Assembly (NCBI RefSeq): GCF_024323335.1
Contig: NC_066579.1
Span: 243,099,068 to 243,163,067, forward strand
Length of the DNA stretch: 64,000 bases
Source: Lathyrus oleraceus
Taxonomy: Eukaryota > Streptophyta > Magnoliopsida > Fabales > Fabaceae
Reading direction: 5' to 3'
Below, one piece after another: positions 24,094-34,891 of the stretch (its first letter is position 1; each line of letters begins with the position of its first letter). A program made the position numbers and the translations under genes. Under the pieces are notes generated by a model. It was not told where the DNA came from. It saw only the letters and a list, made by a program, of their open reading frames with translations, and ran no database searches.

Positions 24094-25841
24094 TGTCGCA
24101 ACCTGAAAAATACAGTGCACGAAAAAAATAACCGGCGAAAGAAAAAGACAAAAGAGTCACCACCGTGCGTTATTCATCCCAAAGGAGGGAAAGGAAACGC
24201 TCGAAGTAAACCTGAAAAAGGAAAGGACAAGACGGGGTCTCGCAACCAAATCTTGGGTTCGGGAGTCGGTTATGCGAAGGGAAGGTATTAGCACCCCTAC
24301 GCATCCATAGTACTCTACGGGATCCACTTTTGTGGTTTTTGTCTAAAGGGTGTGGGTTTACCTAATGTGTTTATTTACTAAAAAGGTTAAGAGAAATGAC
24401 TCGCGCGGATGTCGCATCCACTGCATACGTATCTCATTTGAATATGAGAATCAAAGTCTTCGTAGCTTGGCTGACCTATGGGTTGGGGGATGTGTGCTCG
24501 CTAAAACATCGCGTCTTATGCCTACGTATCTCATCTGGAATGAGAATCAGAGCAAGCCGTAGTTCGGCTAACTACGGGGTTGTGGATTGGGTTTTGGACG
24601 AACGACGTCACTACGCAATCTACCGGATGCTCGAGCTTTGGAGACTTACTCGCCTGTAGTAGAAGGAGATAACATGTTGCTTTGGGTTTTAGGGTTTTTT
24701 CGCGTTGTAGGAACGCTCATGCAAAAAGGAAGTCCTAGGCGAAGGAAAAGTGCTACCTTGATTGGCAAGCAGACGGGAGACTATCCGAAGCCTCGTGTCC
24801 CACGGGGGAACAATCACACCACACAAAACATGTATCTTAGAGTAAAATGCCACCAAGGGGCTCAAAGATTGCCTCATATCGAGGTCTCCCAGCTAAGAAA
24901 GCGATAAAGTATGAGAAAGGGAAAAAATTACCACACGGATAAAGATCCGAAGTTACAGCAATTAAAGGATTAGCAACCCTGAGATCTCTCCAGCTAGACC
25001 ATCAAAGAAAGTGGGTCAGTACAGGTAATCGGAATGAACCTCCAGGGGTTATCCCACAAATAAAGTGGGAAACCACGCAAGTTATCCCTGCAAAAGTCAT
25101 GTGCCTTCACAAAAACTCAACAAACAGGTTAGAGAAACAAAATAGGGTAACCAAGAGTTGCCCCTAAATCAAAATGTAACCACATGAATAATTCCATCAA
25201 AATTCACAAAAAAGCTCACAAAAAGCAACCAAGGGTAGGAGGCCTAAACCTCTTGTCAAACACATGCATCAAAAGGGTATCAAATTCACCCATAATACCT
25301 CATACATTTAGAGCATTCAAATTAAAGGCATAAAGATGATGGATATAGGGCAAACCTGATTGGAGAGCTTGATTGAAATTGAGTTGCACCCGTGAGGTTT
25401 ACAAAACAATCTTTAGGGTTTATGTGAGGCGGAGTGAACTTCTCAGGGCTGCCTGAAGGTCGCTGCAGAGTAGTTCCTAGGTTTCCTTCTCTCAAAATCT
25501 TTCTCCAGTGAATCTCCCAGTGTAACTCCAAGTGTGTTTTCCTCTACTGAAACTTCAGTATTTATAGACTGATTTTCGTGGGTAGTGGGCTCAAATGAGG
25601 GAGACCCAAGTCCAAAAAAAATTGTTATATTTTATTTATTTATTTAATTAATTTTATTTATTTATTTATTTATTTTTTCGTTTTTCTTTTCGTTTTTTTT
25701 TTTCGTTTTCTTGGATCTAATTCTGATTGACATGATGAAATGCAATGTATCTAATGTTAAATGACCTAAAAATGAATGCATGCATGAGGTGTAAAGCGTA
25801 TGCTTCTAGGAAAAATGAAGGGTAAATTTTGGGGTATTACA
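24094..25841 (-). mobile_element. 3' LTR of element B, reverse orientation (1.75 kb)
   Basis: Bounded by TGTCGCAACCTG and GGGGTATTACA, so the sense strand starts TGTAATACCCC and ends in GCGACA. It is preceded on the sense strand by the polypurine tract. It has the same U5 words as LTR A but is less than half as long. A T/ATTT-rich tract lies at 25620-25705. TATA box at 25559-25566. The far end abuts element A's 3' UTR. No coding content. Confidence 0.85.
25559..25566 (-). promoter_or_regulatory. TATA box of LTR B
   Basis: TATAAATA on the reverse strand, about 280 bases inside the LTR start, matching the site in the LTR at 1-1599. Confidence 0.5.
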
Positions 25842-25857
25842 GCTGCCCCTATTCAAT
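25842..25857 (-). other. Polypurine tract of element B
   Basis: Sense strand TTGATTGAATAGGGGCAGC directly before the LTR start TGTAATACC. Confidence 0.75.
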
Positions 25858-26059
25858 CAACTGGAGACCCGGAAAGAAGATGGCAGCTGCTTTCGTACTT
25901 TCGAGGTATCAAGGGATTGAATACAATAAAAGCCCAAAAATTTGCACTGAAGTGAAGTGAAGTAAAAATGTCTGTCAGAATCGGCAAAGAGGTGGCCTTG
26001 AAAGAAGAATCCGTCTGGTACGGTGAGAGTCAGTCTGAATATCGAAAAAGAATGTTAAA

Positions 26060-26480
26060 CTGGATACCAAAATAAATGGTAACACAGAAATAACCATGGC
26101 CTGAATGCCGCTCATCAGTCTGAATACTTGAAAGGACTTCGATCTGAACATCGAAAAATTGGCCTGAATGCCACAAGTCGCATCGACCTGAACGTCGGAA
26201 ACTTCTTCGATCTGAACATCGGAAAGACTTGGCCTGAATGCCACTTCGATCTGAATATCTGAAAATTGACCTGAATGCCACTTCGATCTGAATATCGGAA
26301 ACTTCTTCGATTTGAACATCGGAACACTGGCCTGAATGCCACTTCGGTCTGGATACCGGAAAACTGGCCTAAATGCCACTTCAGTCTGGATACCGGAAAA
26401 CTGGCCTGAATGCCACTTCGGTCTGGATACCGGAACACTGGCCTGAATGCAACTTCGGTCTGGATACCGGAAAACTTATG
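26060..26480 (-). repeat. Degenerate tandem repeat, basic unit about 37-60 bp
   Basis: GGCCTGAATGCCACTTCG followed by GTCTGGATACCGGAAAA recurs at least eight times, with longer variants carrying an extra ATCTGAACATCGGAAACTTC piece. A second satellite-like 3' UTR expansion, unrelated in sequence to the 92-bp repeat of element A. Confidence 0.8.
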
Positions 26481-26759
26481 CCCGTCAGCATCGACAGAAA
26501 TAGGGAAGGATAATAGAGGTGGCGCATGGGCCAATGACACTTGCTGGGGATAACCAAGGTGGGTCATGAACAATCTTCAGTCTGAGTACTGGAAACAACT
26601 TCTAGCTTATCACTTGGGATACCGAGAATGTTTTATGCTTACGTGCGTATGTTTGAATGTTTCAATGGCGTAATGCTCCATGAAAATGGAAATGCTACGT
26701 GATTTGGGAGGATGCAATGCAATATGATTCTACATGCAGGGATGCGAAATGCTGGGTAG

Positions 26760-27340
26760 AATGCCAAGCTGAGGCAAGGGGATCTGCTGGGGAAATGATC
26801 ACCATCTTCTGGACCCTGGCAAGGCTGTTGGAGATGCATAACACAAAGAATTCTGTGGGGAAATGACCTGCCCCACGGTGTTCTAGCAATGACGAAATAC
26901 CGAGATTCTGACTGGGGAGTGAACGACACCGAAAACCTGTTGTTGGGGAAAGCGATAGTGGTTCTGGCAACCACGATTTGCAAGAGATGACACAGCAAGG
27001 GAAGCAAACACCGATACGGTACCGAGGTTCTGCTTCAAGGAAAGAAACCATGGATCTGGTATTGGGATTATCGATCTGGCCTCGAACTCTAAGGAGCAGC
27101 CACTTCTGCTGGGAAGATACAGTCTGGCACTGTCAACTCCGCTGGGGGTATACAATTTGGCACTGTCAACTCTACTGGGGAGTGTATATTCTAAAACAAC
27201 CGCTTGGGGAAGTACGGTGGTGAGAACCTGTTGGGGATTGAAGAATCCAACACTCTGATCAGCTCTGCAGGGATAAGACACCGAATTCGTCTGTTGGTGA
27301 CTTCACTGGGGAAGATATTCACGGTCATCTGCAGGGGAAT
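26760..27340 (-). repeat. Array of PBS-complement motifs in the 3' UTR of element B
   Basis: Plus-strand CTGCTGGGGA variants (near 26784, 26848, 26914, 27108, 27141, 27173, 27230 and 27308) at roughly 35-65-base spacing. They have the same polarity relative to the element as in element A. Confidence 0.65.
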
Positions 27341-28035
27341 TTAAGGAAATGCCCCGAGGGTATCTGTTCTAAATAGACGATCCAAAGCACTTAAAATTTA
27401 CAGCAATTTTAAATGTTTATTGAGCATGTACCTGTAAAGCCCTTATGTGTCATGATGCAATGTTTATCAAAAATTCGGACGTCATTTTTGCAAACAAAAC
27501 AGTAAAATGAAAATGAAAACAGAGATATACTGAATAACATGATTTTATTTATTGAATGGCCTATGAATAGGCATTTACATCAGGAAGCAATCCCTGGAAA
27601 GAGGTAATTGCACAAAAGATAAAAACAGAAATTAATCTAATGGCAATGTGAAATGGATTTCTATTGGGTTCCAATTCTGCTATGACTTGCCCGTCTTCAA
27701 GATCCTCCAGATGATCAGCCTTCTGAAAAGGTGATTGGACTGTTTCCTACCTTTCGAAAATTTCCAGTCATCGACATGAGATGAGATTCAGAACTAACTC
27801 AGAACGCAGTCATTCGCTTAATCCCTAACTTTTGCCTAGATCGCCCTTTTCGGGTTTTCAATCCACCGGGATACCCATTTTTTTCCTAAGTTGCCTTTTC
27901 AGGTTTTCAACTTACCGGGTGTACGATCTTTTCATTTTTAATCCCTAATTTTTGCCCGAACCTTTTCATTTTCTTGGTTCGTCGGGATGCCCATTTTTGC
28001 CTGGACTATTCTTTTTACTGTCCAGCGGGTCTATT

Positions 28036-29604
28036 TTATGCGAAGTATTTTTTAACTGCGTCTGAGTTCACAGGGGAAGTGAAGTTTTCACCATCCATAG
28101 TTGCAAGCATTAAGGCCCCACCATCAAAAACCTTGGTGACAATATACGGTCCATCATAGTTAGGAGTCCACTTGCCCCTGTGATCTGTCTGAGGAGGAAT
28201 GATCCTTTTCAACACTAAATCTCCGACTTGGAAACAACGAGGATGCACTTTCTGATCAAAGGCTCTCTTCATCCGACTCTGATACAACTGCCCATAACAA
28301 ATGGCTGCCATTCGCTTCTCTTTGATAAGACTCAACTCATTGAACCTTGTCTGAATCCATTCGGCTTCGTCTAACTTGACATCCAACAAGACTCTTAGAG
28401 AAGGAATCTCCACTTCAACAGGTAGGACTGCTTCGATACCATACACCAGGGAGTAAGGGGTTACCCCGGTCGATGTACGTACTGAAGTGTGGTACCCATG
28501 CAAGGCGAAAGGTAGCATCTCATGCGAATCTCTGTACGTGACGACTATCTTCTGCACAATCTTCTTTATGTTCTTATTTGCCGCCTCAACAGCGTCGTTC
28601 ATCTTAGGGCAGTAAGGGGAAGAATTGTGATGCTGAATGTTGAAGTTCTGACACAACTCCTTCATCATTTTGTTGTTGAGATTAGAACCATTGTCAGTAA
28701 TGATTCTTTCGGGAATCCCATAGCGACAAATGATTTCTTTCTTGATGAAACGGGCAACCACATGTCTGGTGACATTCGCGAACGACGCTGCCTCGACCCA
28801 CTTGGTGAAATAGTCGATGGCAACAAGGATGAAGCGATGCCCATTGGAAGCAGTCGGCTCAATCTTTCCAATCATGTCAATACCCCACATAGAAAACGGC
28901 CACGGCGAAGACATCACATTCAGAGGATTCGGCGGTACATGCACCTTATCAGCATAAATCTGGCATTTATGACACTTCCGAGCATATTTGAAGCAATCTG
29001 ATTCCATGGTCATCCAGTAATAACCCGCTCTCAACAATTTCTTAGCCATTGAATGTCCGCCGGCATGAGTACCGAAGGAACCTTCATGAACTTCCTGCAT
29101 TAACATGTCCGCCTCGTGTCTGTCCACGCATCTGAGCAAAACCATGTCGAAGTTCCTCTTATACAGCACATTGTCTTTGTTCAAAAAGAAACTGCCTGCC
29201 AATCTTCTCAAAGTCTTTCTGTCATTGTTGGATGCCCCTGCAGGGTACTCTTGATTCTTCAGAAAGCACTTGATATCGTGATACCAAGGTTTGTCATCGA
29301 CTACCATTTCAGCAGCAAACACATATGCGGCCCTGTCAAGGCGCATCACATCGATCCTGGGAGCATGGTTCCAGCGAATTACCTTGATCATGGAGGATAG
29401 AGTAGCAAGTGCGTCTACCATCTGGTTCTCATCACGAGGTATATGATACAATTTTACTGTTGTGAAGAAAGTCATTAGTCTTCTCGTGTAGTCTCTGTAG
29501 GGGACCAGAGTGGGCTGGAGAGTATTCCAATCACCATTCACTTGATTGATCACCAGAGTTGAATCTCCGAAGATGTCCAAAGTCTTGATTCTCAAATCAA
29601 TGGC
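28036..29604 (-). CDS. Integrase of element B, with the end of the second RNase H (polyprotein C-terminus)
   Basis: Open frame of 519 codons on the reverse strand, ending in TAA. Residues 1-70 are the end of the archaeal-type RNase H (FGDSTLV, Asp in MVDALATLS). Then come the zinc-binding part (H170/H177/H181 with C208 and C211 of CHKC) and the integrase core with D240 (GIDMIG), D301 (ITDNGSN) and E337 (AVEAAN), so the D-x35-E spacing is intact. The C-terminal part holds GKWTPNYDGPYIV. The first Met is not a natural start: this is the end of a polyprotein, cut off from its 5' part by a TAG at 29608-29610. The catalytic residues look intact, but expression as part of pol would need read-through. 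Confidence 0.85.
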   Translation of the reverse strand, partial: AIDLRIKTLDIFGDSTLVINQVNGDWNTLQPTLVPYRDYTRRLMTFFTTVKLYHIPRDENQMVDALATLSSMIKVIRWNHAPRIDVMRLDRAAYVFAAEMVVDDKPWYHDIKCFLKNQEYPAGASNNDRKTLRRLAGSFFLNKDNVLYKRNFDMVLLRCVDRHEADMLMQEVHEGSFGTHAGGHSMAKKLLRAGYYWMTMESDCFKYARKCHKCQIYADKVHVPPNPLNVMSSPWPFSMWGIDMIGKIEPTASNGHRFILVAIDYFTKWVEAASFANVTRHVVARFIKKEIICRYGIPERIITDNGSNLNNKMMKELCQNFNIQHHNSSPYCPKMNDAVEAANKNIKKIVQKIVVTYRDSHEMLPFALHGYHTSVRTSTGVTPYSLVYGIEAVLPVEVEIPSLRVLLDVKLDEAEWIQTRFNELSLIKEKRMAAICYGQLYQSRMKRAFDQKVHPRCFQVGDLVLKRIIPPQTDHRGKWTPNYDGPYIVTKVFDGGALMLATMDGENFTSPVNSDAVKKYFA

Positions 29605-29607
29605 TTG

Positions 29608-30636
29608 CTAAATACCCAAGATACAGGCCTCGTACTCAGCTTCATTATTTGTGCACTCAAAAGTCAAACGAGCGGTGAAAGGTATGTGGGCACCTTTCGG
29701 AGTAGTAATGACAACGCCAATTCCACTTCCTCTAGCATTGACAGCCCCATCAAACAACAAAGTCCACTTTTCGTTTGGATCAGGTCCGTCCTCAACAACT
29801 GGCTCTTCACAGTCTTTCATCTTGAGGAACATGATGTCTTCATCTGGAAAATCAAACTTCATCGGCTCATAATCATCAATCGGCTGCTGAGCAAGATAGT
29901 CTGACAGAATACTCCCTTTGATGGCTTTCTGTGACGTGTACTGAATATCATACTCTGTTAAAATCATTTGCCAACGAGCGACCCTTCCGGTGAGAGCTGG
30001 CTTCTCGAATATGTATTTCACTGGATCCATCTTAGAAATCAACAAGGTAGTATGGTTCAACATATACTGCCTCAGTTGGCGAGCAGCCCAGGCCAAAGCA
30101 CAACAAGTTTTCTCAAGCTGCGAATATTTGACTTCACAGTCGGTAAACTTTTTGCTAAGGTAGTATATGGCATGCTCTTTTCGACCAGACTCGTCATGCT
30201 GTCCCAATACACACCCCATCGAGTTCTCAGTCACTGATAGGTACATTATCAGAGGTCTCCCAGGAACTGGAGGTATAAGGATCAGAGGTTTCTGTAGATA
30301 CTCTTTTATCTTCTCGAAAGCCCTTTGACAATCTTCATTCCACCTGATAGCCTGATCTTTCTTCAGCAATTTGAAAATTGGCTCACACGTGGTTGTTAGG
30401 TGAGAGATGAACCTTGCAATGTAGTTCAACCTCCCTAAGAAACTACGGACTTGCTTCTCTGTTCTTGGCTCTGGCATTTCCTGTATCGCTTTTACTTTGT
30501 CGGGATCCACCTCAATCCCTTTTCCGCTAACAATAAAACCCAGCAACTTTCCCGATCTCACCCCGAAAGTGCACTTGTTCGGATTAAGTCTCAGTTTGAA
30601 TTTCCTTAAATGCTCAAACAGTTTCTGCAAATTCAC
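29608..30636 (-). pseudogene. RT C-terminal part, RNase H and start of second RNase H, element B
   Basis: A 342-codon open stretch on the reverse strand. It holds the RT end (FGVRSGKLLGFIVS, GRLNYIARFISHL), the RNase H-like part (GCVLGQHDESG, KYSQLEKTCCALAWA, DPVKYIFEKP) and the beginning of the archaeal-type RNase H (LLFDGAVN, CTNNEAEYEACILGI), then a TAG stop. It is separated from the N-terminal RT by loss of about 70 codons at about 30635 that normally include the YVDD catalytic box. No functional RT can therefore come from this copy even with read-through. Confidence 0.85.
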
Positions 30637-31253
30637 CCCGAAAAGCCATCCATGAAGGAGAATACCGAGAACTGAGCTGTATTATCCACCAAAACATCGA
30701 TGTGAGGTAATGGGAAATCATCTTTAGGGCTAGCTCTGTTCAGATCCCGGTAGTCGACACACATCCGTACCTTTCCATCCTTCTTAGGTACTGGGACGAT
30801 GTTTTCAACCCATGGCGGATAATTGGTGACTGCTAGAAACCCTGCATCCAACTGCTTTTGCACTTCTTCCTTTATCTTGACAGCCATCTCTGGTCTTGTT
30901 CTTCTGAGCTTCTGCTTGACCGGAGGACAACCTTCTTTGAGAGGCAAGCGGTGTACCACGATGTCTGTGTCCAGCCCAGGCATGTCCTAATAAGACCAGG
31001 CGAAGATGTCAACGTATTCTTGCAGCAATTCAATCAGCCCTTTCTTCACATTGTCTTCTAAAGCAGCCCCTATCTTGATTTCTCTCTTGGCGTCCTCGGT
31101 GCCGAGATTAATCACTTCAACAGACTCTTGATGCGGTTGAATAACCCTTTCCTCTTGTTTTAATAACCTGGTAAGCTCTTCAGGGAGTTCACAGTCTTCA
31201 TCACCCTCTTCTTCAACTTGAAAGATTGGATTTTCAAAGTCGAAGCGAGCCAT
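30633..31253 (-). pseudogene. RT N-terminal part of element B, with premature stop
   Basis: Starts at 31253 with MARFDFENPIF, then DCELPEELTRL and DIFAWSY. A TAG at 30984-30986 interrupts it, then the same frame continues with MPGLDTDIVVHRL, RRTRPEMA, VPKKDGKVRMCVDYRDLN and FSFMDGFSG. The stop stands where related elements have a sense codon. The frame ends where the central RT segment is deleted. Family role: reverse transcription. Pseudogene. Confidence 0.85.
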
Positions 31254-31532
31254 AGCAGAACCGTTATCAATAGGATCCGGTGATGTTCATCTGCATGAGT
31301 GATGGTATGTGCTTATGAGTGTGAAAAAAAAGTGGAAACTAAACAAAACATTGCCATTTTTTTATTTTGAAAAACTGCAAAAATAGAAAGACAGGGAACG
31401 AAATATTTGAATGCAAAAATACGTCCTTTATTTATGATAAAAATGCAAGTGTCACATAGACGGGCCCTACAATGAGTCATTACGCCCTAGGCGGAACCTA
31501 AGACTTGGATATGCATGAATAAACAAAATAAA
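31254..31532 (-). other. Spacer between pro and RT of element B (probable Ogre intron site)
   Basis: 279 bases without coding match between the protease-frame stop and the RT start, rich in T and A runs. Its position fits the intron known in Ogre elements. Exact splice sites not determined. Confidence 0.5.
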
Positions 31533-32324
31533 TTACTCTTCAAGAAGAGTGACTTGGATAATCTCTTCAGAAGACCAATTGTTGATGACTTCACCCGGGA
31601 TCCTCGGACGCACCCAGTTGTCAATGTCACAATCACTATCCCCATCTTCTTCGTTGACTGCAGAGACTTGACCATACTGAATGATGCCAGCACTGGAGAA
31701 AGTGATCGGCCCCTGAAGTGTTGTAGAAGTCAAAACTGGCTGATACCCAATCCCGAACTTATCTTCTTTCACTGGTAATTCCAACAGACGCCCCCAACCG
31801 GGAGCAACACCTGAATCCACCACGGCCCGTGCCTGCTTAAAGGATGAGATGGAGGCACCTGCCTTAACCTCTTCCATCGGCGCTGCATCCTTGACTTGAA
31901 CTGACTCAAAGGCCTGACACAGAGTCTCATGAATTTCACCTTCTACTTCTACATACTTGAAGGTAGACAGGTTACTGACCAGGATGTCCTCCTCACCACA
32001 GACGGTGATAATTCGTCCGTTGACCGGAAACTTAATCTTCTGATGTAGAGTTGAAGAGACTGCCCTAGCATTATGGATCCAAGGACGACCCAGCAAGCAA
32101 CTGTAGGAAGGACTGATATCCATCACGTAGAAGACAGTGTTGAAGGTTTGTGATCCAATCAGAATTGGCAATTCTACCTCTCCAAACACCGATCTCTTAG
32201 AACCATCGAAGGCTCTCACAATAAGATCTGAAGGTTTCAAGACCAAACCCTCTACTTCTAACTTCGACAGGGCTCTCTTGGGTAGCACATTGAGAGAACA
32301 TGCGATAGCACGGTGTCTCTCCAT
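31533..32324 (-). pseudogene. Protease region of element B, catalytic motif lost
   Basis: A 263-codon open stretch in a new frame relative to the upstream gag-pro frame. The words SLNVLPKRALSKL, FYVMDISPSYSCLLGRPWIH and GEIHETLCQAFE match the pro region of D. The short segment before LNVLPK that should carry the aspartic protease Asp-Thr/Asn-Gly motif is missing, and the same event shifts the frame near 32290-32320. Family role: polyprotein maturation. Inactive here by inference. Confidence 0.75.
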
Positions 32325-33400
32325 TCCATCGAGATGTGCAGAGCCTTGTTATGATTGCGTCCGGCTGGTGTCAAGTCAGAATCGGTGAAACCCAACCCGT
32401 TGCTTGCATGCACATTGGCGACGATCCCTTCTAGTTGGTTTACCGAGATTTCTTGAGGTACATATGCAGCATTAAGAACCTTCAGAAGCGCCTCCCTGTG
32501 TGCCTCCGAACACAACAGGAGTGAGAGAATGGATATCTTGGACGGAGTCTGAATCAACTGATCGACTACCTTGTAGTCGCTTTTCTTTATGATTCTCAGA
32601 AGCTCGTCCACATCCTTTGCAAAAGTGGGCTCAGAACCATCCTGGGGTGCAGAGGTACCCTCATTCACGACTTGCTTGCCTTTGGTTTTCGCCACAGCAT
32701 CAGCATTATCAGCTTGGGTAACCGGTGGTGAGAACAATCTACCACTCCTGGTGAATCGGCCGATTCCACCGACATTATCCACTGCGGGACCGTCAAGTTC
32801 AGGCTTCTGACCCTCTTCTACTTTCAGTGGCCGTTCCACCTTATGATCGTGCGTATACACACTCCCCCCATAATGCCACGGAATGGCCCTTTCACTGGTG
32901 AAAGGTAAAGGACCAGGGGTTGTGATGGTCATAGTAGATCGTCGAACTGGTGGCACGGGTTGCGCTTCTGGCACACAGATCTGATTAGTTGGGTAGAAAA
33001 TAGTGATAGTAGCAATATCACAGTCGTACTCGGAAATCTCATTCATTGAAATGCAAGCATCCGAAACATCGGGATCAAGTTCAATTACATCAGGATCATC
33101 CACATTGGAAAAAATAAATACATCATCATGGATTACAGAATCAGTAGGAACAACATCTGCGAATTCATCAGTAGCATCTTCAAACCCTTCTTCCTCAACT
33201 TCTTCCACAAACTCTTGGACAGACAAATCTTCAACCTGGAGGATACCTTTGTCGAGCAAGGCCTGGATACCCTGCTGTAGCTTCAAACAACCTCCACTCT
33301 GAGTGGCAAAATCCAAACAACCCTTCCCACAACCAGGGAAAACATTGGCCTTCAGCAAGCATCCTTTGATATCCAACAATGGAGTCTTCAACTTCAACAC
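32258..33400 (-). pseudogene. gag-pro linker region of element B
   Basis: 380-codon frame in phase with gag (33425-34891), from which a single TAG near 33425 separates it. It holds an acidic stretch (EFVEEVEEEGFED, DDPDVIELDPDVSD) and RFTRSGRLFSPP, then DVDELLRIIKKSDYKVVDQL and ISILSLLLCSEAHREALLKVL just before protease. It lacks a recognised enzyme domain. It runs out of frame at the lost protease motif, so the two frames overlap at 32258-32324. In family members this stretch is part of one gag-pro polyprotein. Confidence 0.7.
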
Positions 33401-33424
33401 ATCCTTAATGGACTTGGCTTTTCC

Positions 33425-34891
33425 CTATATCATGTTAACGTTCGCACCACCATGCTGGGGCATGGGATTGTTAACGACATTCGGAGCCGGTGCAAGGTCG
33501 ATGGCCTTTGAATCTATGAGGTCTTGAACTACGTGCTTAAAAGCTTTGCAGTTCTCAATATTGTGGCCAGGTGCCCCAGAGTGGAAGCTACACCTAGCGT
33601 TGGCGTGGTAACCCACCGGAAGTCTACCAATAGGAGGAGCCAGAGTGCGCAGCTGCACAAGTTGTAGTTGTTGAAGACTAGAAAGCAACTGAGCGTACGA
33701 CATTAGAAGGGTGTCGAAACGCCGGTCCATCATCCTTTGCCTCTGTTGATAAGCGGGTCTGTTACCCTGTTGCTGCTGCTGTTGATACTGAGCTGGTTGA
33801 CGTTGTGGTTGTTGTTGTTGTAGTGGCGCTGTAGCTGGAATGGTCACAGCCGCAACATACGGTTCCTGATGATAATTCTGAAAATTATTCCTCCGGTTAT
33901 CCCTGTTCTGATAAGAAGATATGGCATTTGCATCCCCTTCTCTCCTCTTCTGTCCCTGAATGAACGACTTCTTCACCCCTGATGAGGATCCACCTCCACT
34001 CTGGCTCTTATAGGTCTTTAGGTAATTCTCCACCCTTTCTCCAGTAGAGACCACATCAGCAAAGTTGGAAGCATTGCACCCCACCAGACGCTCCAGATAA
34101 GGTCCAGGCAGCGTATTCATGAACATGTTGGCCATTTCCTTTTCCAACATCGGAGGCTGAACACGGAAAGCTGTCTCCCTCCAGCGTTGAGCGTACTCCC
34201 TTAAGCACTCATTGCTTTTAAGAGACAGATTCTGAAGTTGAGTTTTGTCCGGAGCCATGTCTGCATTATATTGATACTGCTTCACGAAAGCCTCTGCAAA
34301 ATCCCTCCAGCAACGGATGTGGGCTCTGTCCAGCCTCATATACCATTCCAAGAATGCCCCAGCTAGGCTATCCTGGAAGAAGTACATAAGTAGCTTCTCG
34401 TCATCAGAGTATGCAACCATTTTACAGAAATAGGCTTGCACGTGAGTTTTGGGGCAAGAGTTGCCATGGTATTTGTCAAATATCGGGACCTTGAATTTCG
34501 GTGGCACTCTCACACCTGGGACCAGCCCCAAGTCAGCAACATCTACTCCCAGAAGATTCTGTCCTTCCACTGCTTTCAACCTCTCTTCCAATCTTCTAAA
34601 CATGGGGTCCATGCCAAAGTCTTCCTGAAGCAAGGGGAACTGATCATCCTGACCATCCTGAATGGGTTGTTGATCTAGGTTGACATGCGGGATCGGGATA
34701 GGCCCCGGTCCATTGGGACCATTAGCCTCTCCAGCTGGAGGATCAGCCAACGTCTCCGGTTGAGTAATAGGGGGATCCCTCTGTACCAACAATCTAAGCT
34801 CCTGCTGTCCTTGAGCCACCCCTTGAACCAAATACATGAATTGATTCATGCGAATCTTCATCTCGGCGAGCTCTGCTTGTAGGCTCTCCAT
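33425..34891 (-). CDS. gag of element B
   Basis: 488 codons from ATG at 34891 to a TAG. Domains in order: N-terminal coiled-coil-like segment (first 35 residues, LQAELAEMKIRMNQF), a Pro/Gly-rich linker, the Retrotrans_gag-type core (VPPKFKVPIFDKY, YFFQDSLAGAFLEWYM, KQYQYNADMAPDK, EYAQRWRE, LERLVG), a Gln-rich stretch (about residues 355-390), and a C-x2-H-x5-H-x4-C knuckle (CSFHSGAPGHNIENC). It forms particles and binds RNA in the family. The start matches that of the E2 gag, which also begins with a short coiled coil. The terminal TAG may be a nonsense mutation because the same frame continues into the linker. Confidence 0.85.
   Translation of the reverse strand: MESLQAELAEMKIRMNQFMYLVQGVAQGQQELRLLVQRDPPITQPETLADPPAGEANGPNGPGPIPIPHVNLDQQPIQDGQDDQFPLLQEDFGMDPMFRRLEERLKAVEGQNLLGVDVADLGLVPGVRVPPKFKVPIFDKYHGNSCPKTHVQAYFCKMVAYSDDEKLLMYFFQDSLAGAFLEWYMRLDRAHIRCWRDFAEAFVKQYQYNADMAPDKTQLQNLSLKSNECLREYAQRWRETAFRVQPPMLEKEMANMFMNTLPGPYLERLVGCNASNFADVVSTGERVENYLKTYKSQSGGGSSSGVKKSFIQGQKRREGDANAISSYQNRDNRRNNFQNYHQEPYVAAVTIPATAPLQQQQPQRQPAQYQQQQQQGNRPAYQQRQRMMDRRFDTLLMSYAQLLSSLQQLQLVQLRTLAPPIGRLPVGYHANARCSFHSGAPGHNIENCKAFKHVVQDLIDSKAIDLAPAPNVVNNPMPQHGGANVNMI

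Larger units (their letters stand above)
25842..28035 (-). other. 3' UTR of element B
   Basis: Extends from the integrase stop (28036) to the polypurine tract. Next to the stop are repeated GGGTTTTCAA / ACCGGGATGCCCATTTTTGCC words. The hairpin CCC-GAAAA-GGG lies at 27844-27854 (reverse strand). Two repeat blocks are given separately. Reverse-strand ORFs at 25975-26573 and 26639-27281 are repeat read-through, with no family match. Confidence 0.75.

Noticed and set aside
25975..26573. Three overlapping reverse-strand ORFs (83-152 codons)
   Set aside because: All are frames of the 37-60-bp repeat in the B 3' UTR.
31254..31532. Exact intron boundaries between pro and RT in element B
   Set aside because: The position fits the known Ogre intron, but several GT and AG choices exist and none can be picked without transcripts.
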